Shown here: positions 20,310 through 32,227 of the stretch, piece after piece
Numbering within the stretch: the first letter of the stretch is position 1
Layout: every line of letters starts with the position of its first letter
Origin: Flavobacterium covae
Lineage (GTDB): Bacteria; Bacteroidota; Bacteroidia; Flavobacteriales; Flavobacteriaceae
Assembly (NCBI GenBank): GCA_019565575.1
Contig: CP067379.1
Span: 2,604,001-2,668,000 of the forward strand
Length of the DNA: 64,000 nt
Direction: 5' to 3'
Position numbers and translations under genes: made by a program
Notes under the pieces: model-generated
Databases searched by the model: none
Told to the model about the DNA's origin: nothing
What the model saw: only the letters and a program-made list of their open reading frames with translations

Positions 20310-22068
20310 ATGATGAAAATAAAAAAAAGAATTAAAAGACTGAGTATAATAGTAGCCCTATTATTTACAGTGAGTATTTTTCCGCAAGAATTTACAGTAG
20401 GAGATTTAATATATGCTGTAACATCAGATATGAATGTAAGTGTAAGAGCATCTAATACATCTATTAGAGGAGCCATTACAATTTCTCCTACTGTAAATAA
20501 TGCAGGTACCATCTACACAGTCACCTCTATTCGATACGGTGCTTTTCAAGACTGTAAAGATTTAACTACCGTTACCATTCCTAATACCGTTACCTCTATC
20601 GGAGACCAAGCTTTTAAAAATTGTAAAGGTTTAACCGCTATCACTATTCCTAATTCGGTTACTTCTATTGGATTCTCTGCTTTTTCTAGTTGTGAACTAT
20701 TAACCGCTATTAATCTTCCTAATTCCGTTGCCTCTATTGGAGATTTAGCTTTTGCTAGATGTCTAGGTTTAACCACTATTACCATTCCTAATACTGTTAC
20801 CTCTATTAAAAGTAGTCTCTTTTCGGGTTGCTCCAATTTAGCTACTGTTATCATTCCTAATTCTGTTACTTCTATTGAAGATAGAGCTTTTTATTTTTGT
20901 TCTAACTTAACCTCTATTACTATTCCTGATTCGGTTACTTCCATAGGAAACAATGTTTTTTATAAAACAGGTTTAACTTCTGTTACTATTCCTAATTCCG
21001 TTACTTCTATCGGGAGTAATGCTTTTGAGCGTTGCCGTAATTTAGCTAGTGTTACGCTATCTAATTCCGTTACTTCCATCGGAAATAATGCTTTTGATAA
21101 TTGTCGTAGTTTAACAACTATTACAATTCCTAGTTCTATTACTTCTATTGGGGAATCTGTTTTTTCGGGTTGTGCTGGTTTAACTAACGTTACTATTCCC
21201 AATTCGGTTACTTCTATAGGAAATAAAGCTTTTTATTATTGCACTAATTTAAAATCTCTTACAATTCCCGATTCTGTTACTTCTATTGATGATAAAGCGT
21301 TTTTAAATTGTGAAGGATTAACCACTCTTACCCTTTCTAATTCTATTACTTCTATAGGTGAAAGTGCTTTTGAAAATTGTGCAGCTTTAACCACCCTTAT
21401 TATCCCTAATTCACTTTCTTTTATAGGAAGGTATTCTTTTAAAAACTGCAGAGGTTTAAAAACTATTACCATTCCTGATTCCGTTATTTCCATTAGAAAT
21501 GGCGCATTTCAGGATTGTAGATCTTTGACAACTCTTACTATTCCTAATTCCGTTACTTCTATTGGAAATAGTGCTTTTCAGGATTGTAGAGGATTAAAAA
21601 ACGTTACCATTCCTAATTCTGTTACTTCCATTAGAAATAAAGCTTTTGAAAATTGCCTAGGTTTAACCACTGTTACCGTAAATTGGGCAAATCCACTCGT
21701 AATATCTAACGATGTTTTTAATAATCTTACTTTGAATAATATAGAACTAAAAATTCCTGGAAGGGGGAGTAGCTCGATACCAAGCAGCTGCAGTTTGGGA
21801 AGATTTTAATATTGTAGAACAAACTCTTTCTATATCAGAAAATATAAAAAATAATTTTGCATTATACCCTAATCCAGTAAAAGAGGTATTGTATTTTTCA
21901 GAAGATTTAGAAAATATTACAATTTACAATGGAGAAGGCAAATTAGTTCTTAAAAATGAACAAAATATAAATACTATGAACCTCTCTGATCTACCGAAAG
22001 GAATCTATCTACTTTCTGGGGAAAACAAAACAGGTTATAAAGTTTTTAAAAAAATAGTAAAAGAGTAG
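20310..22068 (+). CDS. Secreted BspA-like leucine-rich-repeat protein with T9SS sorting domain
   Basis: About 585 residues. A Sec signal peptide (residues 1-28) is followed by roughly 17 repeats of a 23-residue LRR_5 unit of the pattern LTTITIPNSVTSIGxxAFxxC. After the repeats, the C-terminal domain begins NNFALYPNPVKEVLYF and is a type A T9SS sorting signal, so the protein is probably exported and anchored or released at the cell surface. CTGGAAG at 21757-21763 breaks the frame before the last repeat; CTGAAG gives PEGGVARYQAAAVWEDFN. ATG at 20310 or 20313 fits the signal peptide. Adhesion is the usual role of the family, inferred only. Confidence 0.85.
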
Positions 22069-22122
22069 TTGTAAATAATTTATAGAAACTGACACTATCC
22101 AGAAAGTGTGTAAGTTAAAAAG

Positions 22123-22156
22123 TAAAGGCTTGGATTGTTATAATCTGAGCCTTTTG
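22123..22156 (+). terminator. Probable terminator of the LRR gene
   Basis: AAAGGCT plus GGATT pair with AATCT plus AGCCTTT around a short loop, followed by a brief T run, about 55 bases after the stop codon. Confidence 0.5.
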
Positions 22157-22285
22157 TTAAATATGAGATTAAATTAAATTCAGTATCCCATACTATTTTA
22201 GATTCTATTTTTATCAAATCCACATATTTTGGACTTGACCCTTGATCCCTGACTTGATTCGTTTTTGAGTTGAAATTTTTAAAAA

Positions 22286-22319
22286 TAAAAAAACCGATAA
22301 TATTATTATCGGTTTTTTT
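22286..22319. terminator. Bidirectional terminator near tRNA-Tyr
   Basis: Near-perfect palindrome CCGATAATA/TATTATCGG flanked by seven A and seven T. It lies 9 bases after the tRNA-Tyr 3' end on the minus strand. Confidence 0.85.
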
Positions 22320-22328
22320 ATCATTTAG

Positions 22329-22409
22329 TGGGGAGAGCAGGATTCGAACCTGCGAAGGTTTCCCAACGGATTTACAGTCCGTCCTCGTTGGCCGCTTGAG
22401 TATCTCCCC
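22329..22409 (-). tRNA. tRNA-Tyr(GTA)
   Basis: Minus-strand class II tRNA. Acceptor arms GGGGAGA and TCTCCCC pair, the anticodon loop is CTGTAAA (anticodon GTA), a long variable arm is present, and the T-loop is GGTTCGAATCC. CCA is not encoded. Confidence 0.95.
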
Positions 22410-22785
22410 ATCACTTGACCGTGATTGCTTGATTGCGATGCAAAAATACAACTGTTTTTTGGATAAACAAGCTTTTTTAAAGTCTTTTTTTATTTTTTTT
22501 ATAAATGCTTATTATTAAGTATTTTGTGATTTTATTTGTTTTAAAAATTGCCCTTTTTATCTCTATTAAAGTATATTTAGACCTGTTTTTTATAAATGGG
22601 TTATAAGTAATTTGAAAGAGACTGTTCAAAAAGTTCGCAATCTTTCATTTCAACCAAAGGGAGAAATAACATAATGTTTATTATGAAACTCCTTCTTACG
22701 CCGGAGTGACAAACTACATGTTGATCTATTACTTTTTGGACAGCCTCTTAAATTTTTATTGGAATAATTTGAATATTCTAAAAAG
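22410..22785. other. Spacer with a complete MITE-like repeat
   Basis: No gene seen. The only recognisable content is the 130-bp repeat at 22618-22747, listed separately. Confidence 0.6.
22618..22747. mobile_element. 130-bp MITE-like repeat, complete copy A
   Basis: The ends are inverted: GAGACTGTTCAAAAAGTT on the left, ACTTTTTGGACAGCCTC on the right. Inside are the recurring modules CCAAAGGGAGAAATA and CGCCGGAGTGACAAAC. No coding capacity. The same element recurs at 63801-63931, as a decayed copy near 54732-54848, and as fragments at 26663 and 2239. Confidence 0.75.
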
Positions 22786-23160
22786 TTAAATTTTTCCCTT
22801 AATTTCTTTTTTATATTTATTTAATAATGCTTTTGTCATACCTAAATTTGCCTTTGTAGAATCTACAGCTAAATAGATAAAATATTCGTTGTTTTCAGAA
22901 ACATCTATAATATGTATTTGAGATTTTAAATTAATTAAAATGTCTTCAATAGTTTCTTTTAATCCTAAAGCATTAATAGCATTTAATTTAGCCTTTACGA
23001 CTTCAAGATTAAATGCTGATGCTAGTTCTGGATCAAAACTGGGATTAGTAGATAAAGTAAAATAAGAAATTCCGCTTTTTATTTCAGAAACGGCAACAGC
23101 AATAAAACCTGGTACATTATTTTTCAGGTCTTCACCAAATTGTTTTAAAAAATCTGACAT
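22786..23160 (-). CDS. Roadblock/LC7-like protein
   Basis: 124 residues, cytoplasmic, no membrane segment. The central pattern (GFIAVAVSEIKSGISY and EYFIYLAVDSTKANLG) fits the beta-strand layout of the Roadblock/LAMTOR fold, which in bacteria regulates small GTPases such as MglA or acts in signalling. No GTPase partner is adjacent, so the role is unknown. It is divergent from the HTH gene at 23262. Confidence 0.55.
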   Translation of the reverse strand: MSDFLKQFGEDLKNNVPGFIAVAVSEIKSGISYFTLSTNPSFDPELASAFNLEVVKAKLNAINALGLKETIEDILINLKSQIHIIDVSENNEYFIYLAVDSTKANLGMTKALLNKYKKEIKGKI

Positions 23161-23261
23161 GTGATTAATTATTAAGTTAAAATTTAATTTATTTTTGGGG
23201 ATTTAAGCATTGATTATTTTTACTATGCAAATATAAACAAAATTTTGAATATTTATACAAT

Positions 23262-23582
23262 ATGATGAATGAATTTGAAGATTTAGGAGTACGATTTAAT
23301 AGATATTTAATATCGAAGGGACTTGGTGTTAATCAAATAGCTAGGATTTTGGAATTATCAGGTAGTCAGATTAGTAATATTAAAAATGGAAAGGTTTTTG
23401 GAGCTGATAAAATCTTCAAAATATTGAATACTTTTACAGATTTAGATGCTAATTGGTTATTTCGTGGAGAATCTATGGAACATCCAGAGATTGATATTAA
23501 TAGATTAGATTATATTATTGAATTACAAAAAGAACGTATTATAGATCTTAAGAAAGAAAATGCGGAATTAAAAAAATGTTAA
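23262..23582 (+). CDS. Helix-turn-helix (XRE/CI-like) regulator
   Basis: 106 residues. The N-terminal HTH has RFNRYLISKGLGVNQIARIL and SGSQISNIKNGK as the two DNA-binding helices. A NWLFRG segment, common in phage-repressor-like proteins, follows near residue 65. The tail is a predicted coiled coil rich in Lys and Glu (about residues 84-106), which may dimerise. Target genes are unknown; the divergent Roadblock gene is a candidate. Confidence 0.75.
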   Translation: MMNEFEDLGVRFNRYLISKGLGVNQIARILELSGSQISNIKNGKVFGADKIFKILNTFTDLDANWLFRGESMEHPEIDINRLDYIIELQKERIIDLKKENAELKKC

Positions 23583-23609
23583 AAGCGAAAAGTACTGAAT
23601 GAAATATTT

Positions 23610-25712
23610 TTAACTAATATAATTCCATATATTTTTTTTCTTATTTAGTTCTATGAGTGCTTGCTTAAGTTTTTGATGTGTAAGTTTTTCCATGCTAGGA
23701 TCTTCTTTGAGTAATCGGATAGCATGATGTCTGGCTAATTGCAAAATATCACGATCTTTTACAAGATCAGCAATTTGTAAGTTTAATACACCGCTTTGTT
23801 GAGTTCCCATAATATCTCCTGGACCACGAAGTTTTAGGTCAACTTCTGATATTTCAAAACCATCATTAGTTTTACACATGGTTTCCATGCGTATTTTACT
23901 TTCATTACTAAGTTTAACGCCTGTCATAAGGATGCAGTAACTTTGTTCTGCTCCTCTTCCTACACGTCCTCTTAATTGATGTAATTGAGACAATCCGAAA
24001 CGTTCTGCACTTTCAATAATCATGACTGATGCGTTAGGAACATTTACACCTACTTCAATTACGGTTGTTGCAACCATTATATTTGTTTTTCCTGCTGCAA
24101 AACGATTCATTTCTTCTTCTTTTTCTGCTGCTTTCATTTTACCATGTACTATAGAAATGGCATATCTAGGCAAAGGAAAATCTCTTGAAATACTTTCATA
24201 ACCATCCATTAAATCTTTATAATCCATAGATTCTGATTCTTGAATTAAGGGATATACAACATAGACTTGTCTTCCTTTTTCAATTTCATCGCGCATAAAT
24301 TTCCAAACTTTTAATCTATTACTGTCATAACGATGTACTGTTTGTATAGGTTTTCTTCCTGGTGGTAGTTCATCAATGATTGAAACATCTAAATCACCAT
24401 ATGAACTCATGGCTAAGGTCCTAGGAATAGGAGTAGCAGTCATTACTAATACATGGGGTGGAAGGGCTGCTTTTTTCCATAATTTACTGCGTTGTTCAAC
24501 TCCAAAACGATGTTGTTCGTCTATAATGGCTAATCCTAAATTTTTAAATTGTACTTTATCTTCCAATAAAGCATGGGTGCCAATCAGTATATGTAAACTA
24601 CCTTTTTGGAGTTCTTCATGAATGATTTTCCGATCTGAAGTTTTTGTTGAACCTGTAAGTAATTTTATGTTTATATTCAATGCTTTAGCTAATTCAGTAA
24701 TACCATTAAAATGTTGGGTAGCTAAAATTTCCGTAGGTGCCATAATGCAGGCTTGAAATCCGTTATCTAAAGCTAAAAGCATACTCATTAAGGCAACAAT
24801 TGTTTTACCAGAACCCACATCTCCTTGTAGCAATCGGTTCATTTGAGCTGGATTGCCTAAATCGTTTCGAATTTCTTTTAATACTTTTTTTTGAGCATTT
24901 GTTAAATCAAAAGGAAGGTGTTTTGTATACATTTCATTAAAGTAATAACCTACTTTTTCAAAAGGATGCCCTTTTATTTTATGCTTTCTTACTAGATTTT
25001 TAGAAATTAACTGTAATTGAATAAAAAAAAGTTCTTCGAATTTTAATCTAAATTGTGCTTTTTGTAAAAGTTCTTGACTCTTAGGGAAATGAATATTAAA
25101 CAAAGCACTATTTTTAGGTATAAGTTGTAATTCTTCTAAAAGATAAGAAGGTAAGTTCTCCATAAATAAAGTGTGAGTTTCAATAAAAAGTTGTTGCATC
25201 ATCTTATTGATTACTTTATTAGAGATCCCTTTGTTTTGTAGTTTTTCAGTAGAAGGATAAACGGCCTGCATTGATGTACGCAAATTAGCCTTATGTTCTT
25301 CTATTAATTCCATTTCAGGATGTGGCATAGAAAATAGACCATTAAAGGCGTTCGTTTTTCCAAATATGACGTAAGGGGTATTAATTTTTATATTTTCACG
25401 AATCCATTTAATACCTTGAAACCAAACTAATTCTATTTCGCCTGTACCATCTATAAATGTTGCTACTAAACGTTTTTTTCCTTTGCCAAATTCAACGGTT
25501 TTTAAATGAATAATTTTACCCACAATTTGCACTTCACTATTACTAGGTATTAACTCGTTAATTTTGTAATAACGAGTTCTATCTATATATCTATTGGGAT
25601 AAAGATTTACTAAGTCAGCATATTTATGTATATTGAGTTCTTTGCGTAATAACTCTCCACGCTGTGGTCCAACACCTTTTAAATATTCTATAGGGGTTTC
25701 TAATAATGACAT
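23610..25712 (-). CDS. recG: ATP-dependent DNA helicase RecG
   Basis: 700 residues, full length and unbroken. Regresses stalled replication forks and processes recombination intermediates. An N-terminal wedge/OB-fold part (about residues 60-150) is followed by helicase motifs: I (QGDVGSGKT), II (IIDEQHR), III (TATPIPRTLAMS), V (VATTVIEVGVNVPNA) and VI (QLRGRVGRG). The C-terminal part keeps the LKLRGPGDIMGTQQSG block typical of RecG. The Dph6-like gene lies 28 bases upstream on the same strand. Confidence 0.95.
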   Translation of the reverse strand: MSLLETPIEYLKGVGPQRGELLRKELNIHKYADLVNLYPNRYIDRTRYYKINELIPSNSEVQIVGKIIHLKTVEFGKGKKRLVATFIDGTGEIELVWFQGIKWIRENIKINTPYVIFGKTNAFNGLFSMPHPEMELIEEHKANLRTSMQAVYPSTEKLQNKGISNKVINKMMQQLFIETHTLFMENLPSYLLEELQLIPKNSALFNIHFPKSQELLQKAQFRLKFEELFFIQLQLISKNLVRKHKIKGHPFEKVGYYFNEMYTKHLPFDLTNAQKKVLKEIRNDLGNPAQMNRLLQGDVGSGKTIVALMSMLLALDNGFQACIMAPTEILATQHFNGITELAKALNINIKLLTGSTKTSDRKIIHEELQKGSLHILIGTHALLEDKVQFKNLGLAIIDEQHRFGVEQRSKLWKKAALPPHVLVMTATPIPRTLAMSSYGDLDVSIIDELPPGRKPIQTVHRYDSNRLKVWKFMRDEIEKGRQVYVVYPLIQESESMDYKDLMDGYESISRDFPLPRYAISIVHGKMKAAEKEEEMNRFAAGKTNIMVATTVIEVGVNVPNASVMIIESAERFGLSQLHQLRGRVGRGAEQSYCILMTGVKLSNESKIRMETMCKTNDGFEISEVDLKLRGPGDIMGTQQSGVLNLQIADLVKDRDILQLARHHAIRLLKEDPSMEKLTHQKLKQALIELNKKKNIWNYIS

Positions 25713-25740
25713 TGCAACAATCAGGAATTAATTTAATAAC

Positions 25741-26482
25741 TTAATTTTTTTTCAATAAGTCTATATACCAAAAACCGTAATTAAGGTTTACATCATCTGA
25801 ACTGGTATTACAAGTTTTATTTGAGTTGTCTGATTTTGGTCGTTCATATTTTCGATGAACAATTTCTCCAATTTCAAAATTAATAGGTTTTGAAAAAAAT
25901 AGGGCCATCAAAAGTAAAAGTATGAAATTCTCCATTTTCACCACAAGGATCTACATTTTTGGGCAAATCATTTATAAATTGATGATCTATAATACGACCT
26001 ACAAAACTTTTATCTAAATATCGTTCATTTACACAAGTAACAATCGTTTTAAATCCTAAATTTAAAAAATCATAAATTAATTCTTTGGTATCTATTTTCC
26101 ATAAAGGAAAAACACCTTTAAATCCTAGTTCTTTTAATTTATCTTCGCGATAATTACGTAAATCTTCTAAAAAAATATCCCCAAAAATAGAAATAGAGAT
26201 TCCTTTATCTTTAAAATTAGATAAAGTACTTCGCATAATGGTTTCATAAATTTCCATAGTTGGTGCCTCTGGAATTTCCATTTTGTATAATGGTATTTTT
26301 AAACTTTTAGCTTGTTCTTCTAAAAGTTCAGTACGAACACCGTGCATAGAAATACGATCATAATGTTTGTTAACACTTGTTAAAAGAGTAATTACATCAT
26401 AATCATTGGTTTTTAAAATTTTATAAAGAGCTAATGCTGAATCTTTTCCACTGCTCCAATTAAAAATAGCTTTTGATTTCAA
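25741..26482 (-). CDS. Diphthine-ammonia-ligase-like (Dph6-type) ATP pyrophosphatase
   Basis: About 247 residues of an adenine-nucleotide alpha-hydrolase. FNWSSGKDSALAL near the N-terminus is the PP-loop, and SMHGVR, FGDIFLEDLR and CVNERYLDKSFVGR are typical of the Dph6 family. Bacteria do not make diphthamide, so the true substrate is unknown. There is no good ATG; a TTG at 26482 gives MKSKAIFNWSSGKDS and is my choice. Seven A at about 25893-25899 (plus strand) where six are expected split the tail FTFDGPIFSKPINFEIGE. Confidence 0.75.
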
Positions 26483-26616
26483 TTTTTGAGATTTTATGGT
26501 AAACTTACAAAAACATTGTATTTTTAAAAAGTAAATTATGAATTCTGATTTACAAAGGATAGCTCTTAGTTTTTTATAAAAAATAAATAAATGAAAAGTT
26601 AAAAATGTAAATAATA

Positions 26617-26911
26617 CCATTTAAACTTTGAAATCTCCTCATAATACTATTTTTTTAACCTTGAGACTGTCCAAAAAGTTCAGAATCTTTTTATTTCCAC
26701 CAAAGGGAGAAATTCCATAATGTTGATTTAGACACTTTCCTACAAAAACAATAAAAATGAGTGTCGGTTCTCGATGCGCTTCGCGCTCGAGCTAAGGATG
26801 ATTTCAATTATATATTCAACCGTTTGTTTGAGTTGTTTTAAAATGAAAAAAAACAGATCGAGAATTTTACTTTTTAATCCAGTATGTTTTAAGTTTAAAT
26901 GGTATAAATAC
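26617..26911. mobile_element. Composite of two MITE-like repeats
   Basis: The outer element has inverted ends ATACCATTTAAACTT and AAGTTTAAATGGTAT. Inside it, from 26663, is the left part of the 130-bp repeat (GAGACTGTCCAAAAAGTT). The junction sequence CTCATAATACT...TTAACCTTGAGACTG recurs inverted near 54840-54895, so the composite has itself been copied. No coding capacity. Confidence 0.6.
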
Positions 26912-26936
26912 TAAAAAATAGATACATTTATAATAA

Positions 26937-26963
26937 AAAAATAGCCCAAGATAATTGAGCTAT
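26937..26963 (-). terminator. Terminator of the ABC-F gene
   Basis: On the minus strand AATAGCTCAA pairs with TTGGGCTATT (one G-U pair) around TTATC and is followed by a run of T. Confidence 0.75.
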
Positions 26964-26965
26964 TA

Positions 26966-28620
<1,655 letters not shown>

Positions 28621-28648
28621 TTATTTTTTTAAAACGTTGCAAAAGTAC

Positions 28649-28682
28649 TAATAACTAATCACTAATTAGTGATTAGTTGTTA
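28649..28682. repeat. 17-bp-arm palindrome between divergent genes
   Basis: Arms centred on 28665/28666 (TAATCACTAATTAGTGATTA core) pair over 17 positions with one G-T mismatch. It lies between the divergent ABC-F and Lgt-like genes. It could be an operator or just one of the many TAGTGATTAG repeats; similar words occur at 39841-39945. Confidence 0.5.
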
Positions 28683-28719
28683 GTTTTTTATAAATTGCGT
28701 GAAATTCTAAAAATTAAGC

Positions 28720-29447
28720 ATGAAAATACCTTTTGAAAATGCGCCTTTTTATCATTACGTGTTAGAAATACTTGCATTTTTTATAGGTATGCGCTTTTAT
28801 TTCTATCTAAAAAAAAAGAATCGTATTATATCAGATGAAAATAGACTTTGGATATTATTAGGAGCTATGATAGGAGCTTTTATTGGTTCAAGATTTATTG
28901 CAGTTTTAGAAACCCCAAGTTTAATTCATAAAATGTCCTTTTTAACTGTTTTTCAAAGTAAAACAGTAGCAGGTGGTTTTTTTGGAGGCTTATTTGGTGT
29001 AGAAATAATAAAAAAAATTATTGGCGAAAAAAAAGCTTCTGGCGATCTATATGTTTTCCCTATTATAGTAGCACTCATTATAGGTAGGATAGGATGTTTT
29101 GGTATGGGAATTAAAGAACCTACTTATGGAATAGAAACTTCCTTTTTACAGGAATCAACTTGGGTGATGAAAAACAAAGACATCCAGTAGTTTTATACGA
29201 AATTACTTTTTTAGTATGCCTCATTTTTTTATTCAATAAACTTAAAAATGTTGATTTAATAAATGGAGATCGTTTTAAGCTTTTTTTCCTGCTTTATTTT
29301 TTATACCGTTTCTTTATTGAGTTTTTAAAACCTTATGAATCTTTGATCTTAAAATTAAGTATTATCCATTGGATATCTATTTTTATATTTATTTATTATT
29401 ATCACTTTATTATTAGAATTATAAAAAAAATATTAAATGCCCACTAG
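28720..29447 (+). CDS. Lgt-like (prolipoprotein diacylglyceryl transferase family) membrane protein
   Basis: About 243 residues, six to seven membrane helices. GAFIGSRF, GGFFGGLFGVE and GRIGCFGMG followed by QRHPVVLYE match the layout of Lgt, which moves a diacylglyceryl group from phosphatidylglycerol to lipoprotein cysteines. The usual signature GRIGNFxNGE is altered (N to C, and no matching E), so this may be a paralogue with another acceptor. One base is missing near 29147 (ETSFLTGINLGDEKQRHP expected). The last 11 bases overlap the radical SAM gene, implying coupled translation and a shared pathway. Confidence 0.75.
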
Positions 29448-30822
29448 AGATTATATATATTACGATGCCACGCAAAGTATTTGCCCAGAATGTTTACATC
29501 TTTGTAATGCCAAAATTGTATTTAAAGATGAAAAAGTATGGATGTTAAAACATTGTAAAACCCATGGTGATTCAAGAGTTATGATTGCGGATGATATAGA
29601 GTACTATCGTCAGATAAGAAATTATAACAAACAATCCGAAGTCCCATTAAAATTTAATACAAAGCTACATTATGGTTGTCCTTATGATTGCGGATTATGT
29701 CCTGATCATGAACAACATTCTTGTTTATCTATAGTAGAGGTTACAGACAGGTGTAACCTAGCTTGTCCTACTTGCTATGCCAGTTCAGCTCCTAATTATG
29801 GCAATCATAGACAGTTAGACGAAATTGAAAAAATGTTAGATGCCATTGTTGCCAATGAAGGAGAACCCGATGTAGTCCAAATTTCAGGAGGAGAACCTAC
29901 TGTACATCCTCAATTTTTTGAAATCTTAGATTTAGCCAAATCAAAACCCATTAAACATTTAATGGTTAATACTAATGGAATAAGGATAGCCAAAGATATT
30001 TCATTTGTGGAAAAACTAGCATCTTATATGCCTGATTTTGAAATTTATCTTCAATTTGATAGCTTTAAACCTGGAAGTTTTAGAAAAAATGAGAGGAGAA
30101 GATTTAAGCGAAATTAGAAAAAAAGCCATTGAAAACTTAAACCAATTCAATTTATCTACTACTTTAGTCGTTACCTTACAAAAAGGAGAAAATGATGACG
30201 AAATTGGTAAAATTTTAGAATATGCTTTACAACAAAAATCTGTTAGAGGAGTCACTTTTCAACCCACCCAAGTTGCAGGAAGAAACGAAAATTATGATGA
30301 CAACCAAGGAAGAATAACATTAACAGAAGTTCGCAGAAAAATTTATGAGCAATATCCTGTTTTTACTCCACAAGACTTAATACCCGTACCATGTAATCCA
30401 GATGCTTTATGTATGGCTTATGCCCTAAAAATGAATGGAGAAGTTTTTCCTATGACCAATCTTATTAATCCCGAAGACCTTTTAAATAACTCTAAAAATA
30501 CAATTGTTTTTGAAAGTGATGAAAAACTCAAAAATCATTTACTTACCTTATTCAGTACAGGTATTTCAGTAGATTGCGCAGAAGAAGAACTAGGAGAGTT
30601 AATGTGTTGTTTACCTAGAGTCAAATCAGACCATTTACAATATGACAATTTATTTAGAATTATCATTATGAATTTTATGGATGCTCATGATTTTGATGTA
30701 AGAGCCGTAAAAAAATCATGTGTACATATCGTTGACAAAAAGGAAAATTAATTCCTTTTGAAACCATGAATCTGTTTTATAGAGATGAATCTATAAAAGA
30801 AATTAGAAAACAACTTAATTAA
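29437..30822 (+). CDS. Tes-like radical SAM protein
   Basis: About 461 residues. A cysteine-rich N-terminus (CPECLHLC, CKTHG) is followed by HYGCPYDCGLCPDHEQHSC, then the radical SAM motif CNLACPTC and ISGGEPTVHP. This arrangement resembles the tetraether lipid synthase (Tes) family, which joins isoprenoid tails by C-C coupling and carries extra Fe-S clusters. CNPDALC and a CCLPR segment in the second half are possible further cluster ligands. Breaks: CTGGAAG at 30071-30077 (FKPEVLEKMRGED expected) and one missing A near 30736-30741 (KKGKLIPFETMN expected). Overlap with the Lgt-like gene suggests lipid modification; the substrate is unknown. Confidence 0.75.
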
Positions 30823-30830
30823 AATATAAT

Positions 30831-31035
30831 ACCATTTAAACTTTAAATTTTCTTTTTAAAAATAGTACATCTACAAAAGCAACAAAAATTAGCATTCATT
30901 CTTGATACGCTTCGCGCTCGAACGAACCATGATTTCAATTATAACTCAACCGTCCGTCCGAGTTGTTTTAAAATGAAAAAAAAGAGCGAGAATTTTACTT
31001 TTAATCCAGTATATTTTAAGTTTAAATGGTATAAA
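30831..31035. mobile_element. 200-bp MITE-like repeat with ATACCATTTAAACTT ends
   Basis: The inverted ends ATACCATTTAAACTT and AAGTTTAAATGGTAT enclose about 175 non-coding bases (GCTTCGCGCTCGA, TTTTACTTTTAATCCAGTAT). The internal sequence matches the outer element of the composite at 26617-26911. Confidence 0.7.
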
Positions 31036-31078
31036 ATACCTCTCGTTTGTAACTTCAACCTTAGTCTAACTATAAAAT

Positions 31079-31941
31079 TTACTCCAAAATATCCATATCA
31101 AAATCTTTTTTGCAGATGTTAACTTCGTTAGTCGTTTTGCTCATTTTAATTACCGAATGTCCCACATCGCCCTGAATGCTAACCGAAGTGTCTTTATTCT
31201 CGTTTTTAAACCTATAATCCAGACTCGTATTGACTCACAACGAAAACACCGTTTGTTTCCTGAAAGGTCATTTTTACTACTTCATTCAATACCCTTACGG
31301 TATATCCCGTGCTTTGTTTGTAGTTGAAATTATCACTGCTCATCTCAAAAGTATAGTCCGAAAGGATATGATATTCCACGGTTGTCGGGCGACATTCTTT
31401 TTGGTAAGCGTCAAGGAACCCAGTAGCGGTAATTTAGGATTTTGCGAGTGAAAATGCAGGATATAGTTAGCTTTATCACTGGTTTCTTCTAATTTGAATT
31501 GCAAATCTTTGCGATTCAAAAAAGCATAGCTTTCATAGAAGTGCTCCAACTGTCCAAAAACCGAAGTCAAATAAAATGGAATTTGTTCCCTTGGATTGCG
31601 TTCTTTTTAAAAATAGCATTTTCGGCTTGCTGATACGTATCAAATTTCGCTTTGTCCAATTGATAAGTACTTTCGCAACCAATAGGGGAAACGGATTTTA
31701 AGAGGCACGTGCCTTTAAAACTATAAAAAGGCGTTTGGTTGATTTGCGCTACAGCTTCTACCGTGTAAAAATCGGTGGTATTTGAGCGGTAATGCTCTTT
31801 GAACTGCGCCCGCATTTTCAATACCACTTGCTCCAACTCAATTTCCTGTGGTGTTCTAAAATCTTTGTGTTCCTGTTTTTTGATTTGTGCACCAATGCCT
31901 TGTATAGCTAACAATGCAAAAAGAAGTGGACGTAGTAACAT
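31079..31941 (-). CDS. Exported protein of unknown function
   Basis: About 285 residues when three breaks are joined. A Sec signal peptide (MLLRPLLFALLAIQGIGAQ) opens it; the rest is soluble with mixed beta and alpha character and no family that I recognise. Breaks are near 31605 (one A missing, IFKKERNPREQIPFYL expected), near 31430 (FHSQNPKITATGFLDAY expected) and near 31214 (YESxLDYRFKNENKD expected). The third is not in a homopolymer, so real decay cannot be excluded. The base composition is clearly richer in G and C than that of its neighbours, which may indicate different origin. Confidence 0.55.
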
Positions 31942-32227
31942 GCGTAGCCTATTTTGGGTTAGTAGTTCTTAAAGATACTAAAACGCAGGTATTTATGAAA
32001 AATTTTGTGGGATAAAAAAAAGTACCCAACAGAATAACTTTTTTGAACGCTCTTTTGTATAAAATGCTATTTTTGAATATCAAATAAACAAAAACTTTTC
32101 CACTCTTAAACTGTAGCGATACTGCATTAGTATTTTTTGTTTTAGCTTTTGGATATTGTTTTTACGAGAAACCGTAAGGTGTTTGTTGTTGTAATGTTTA
32201 ATTTTAAAAAATAAATATAAAAAACTA

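Noticed and set aside
20546..21493. Antisense open frames over the LRR region
   Set aside because: They are repeat-driven shadows of the LRR coding strand.
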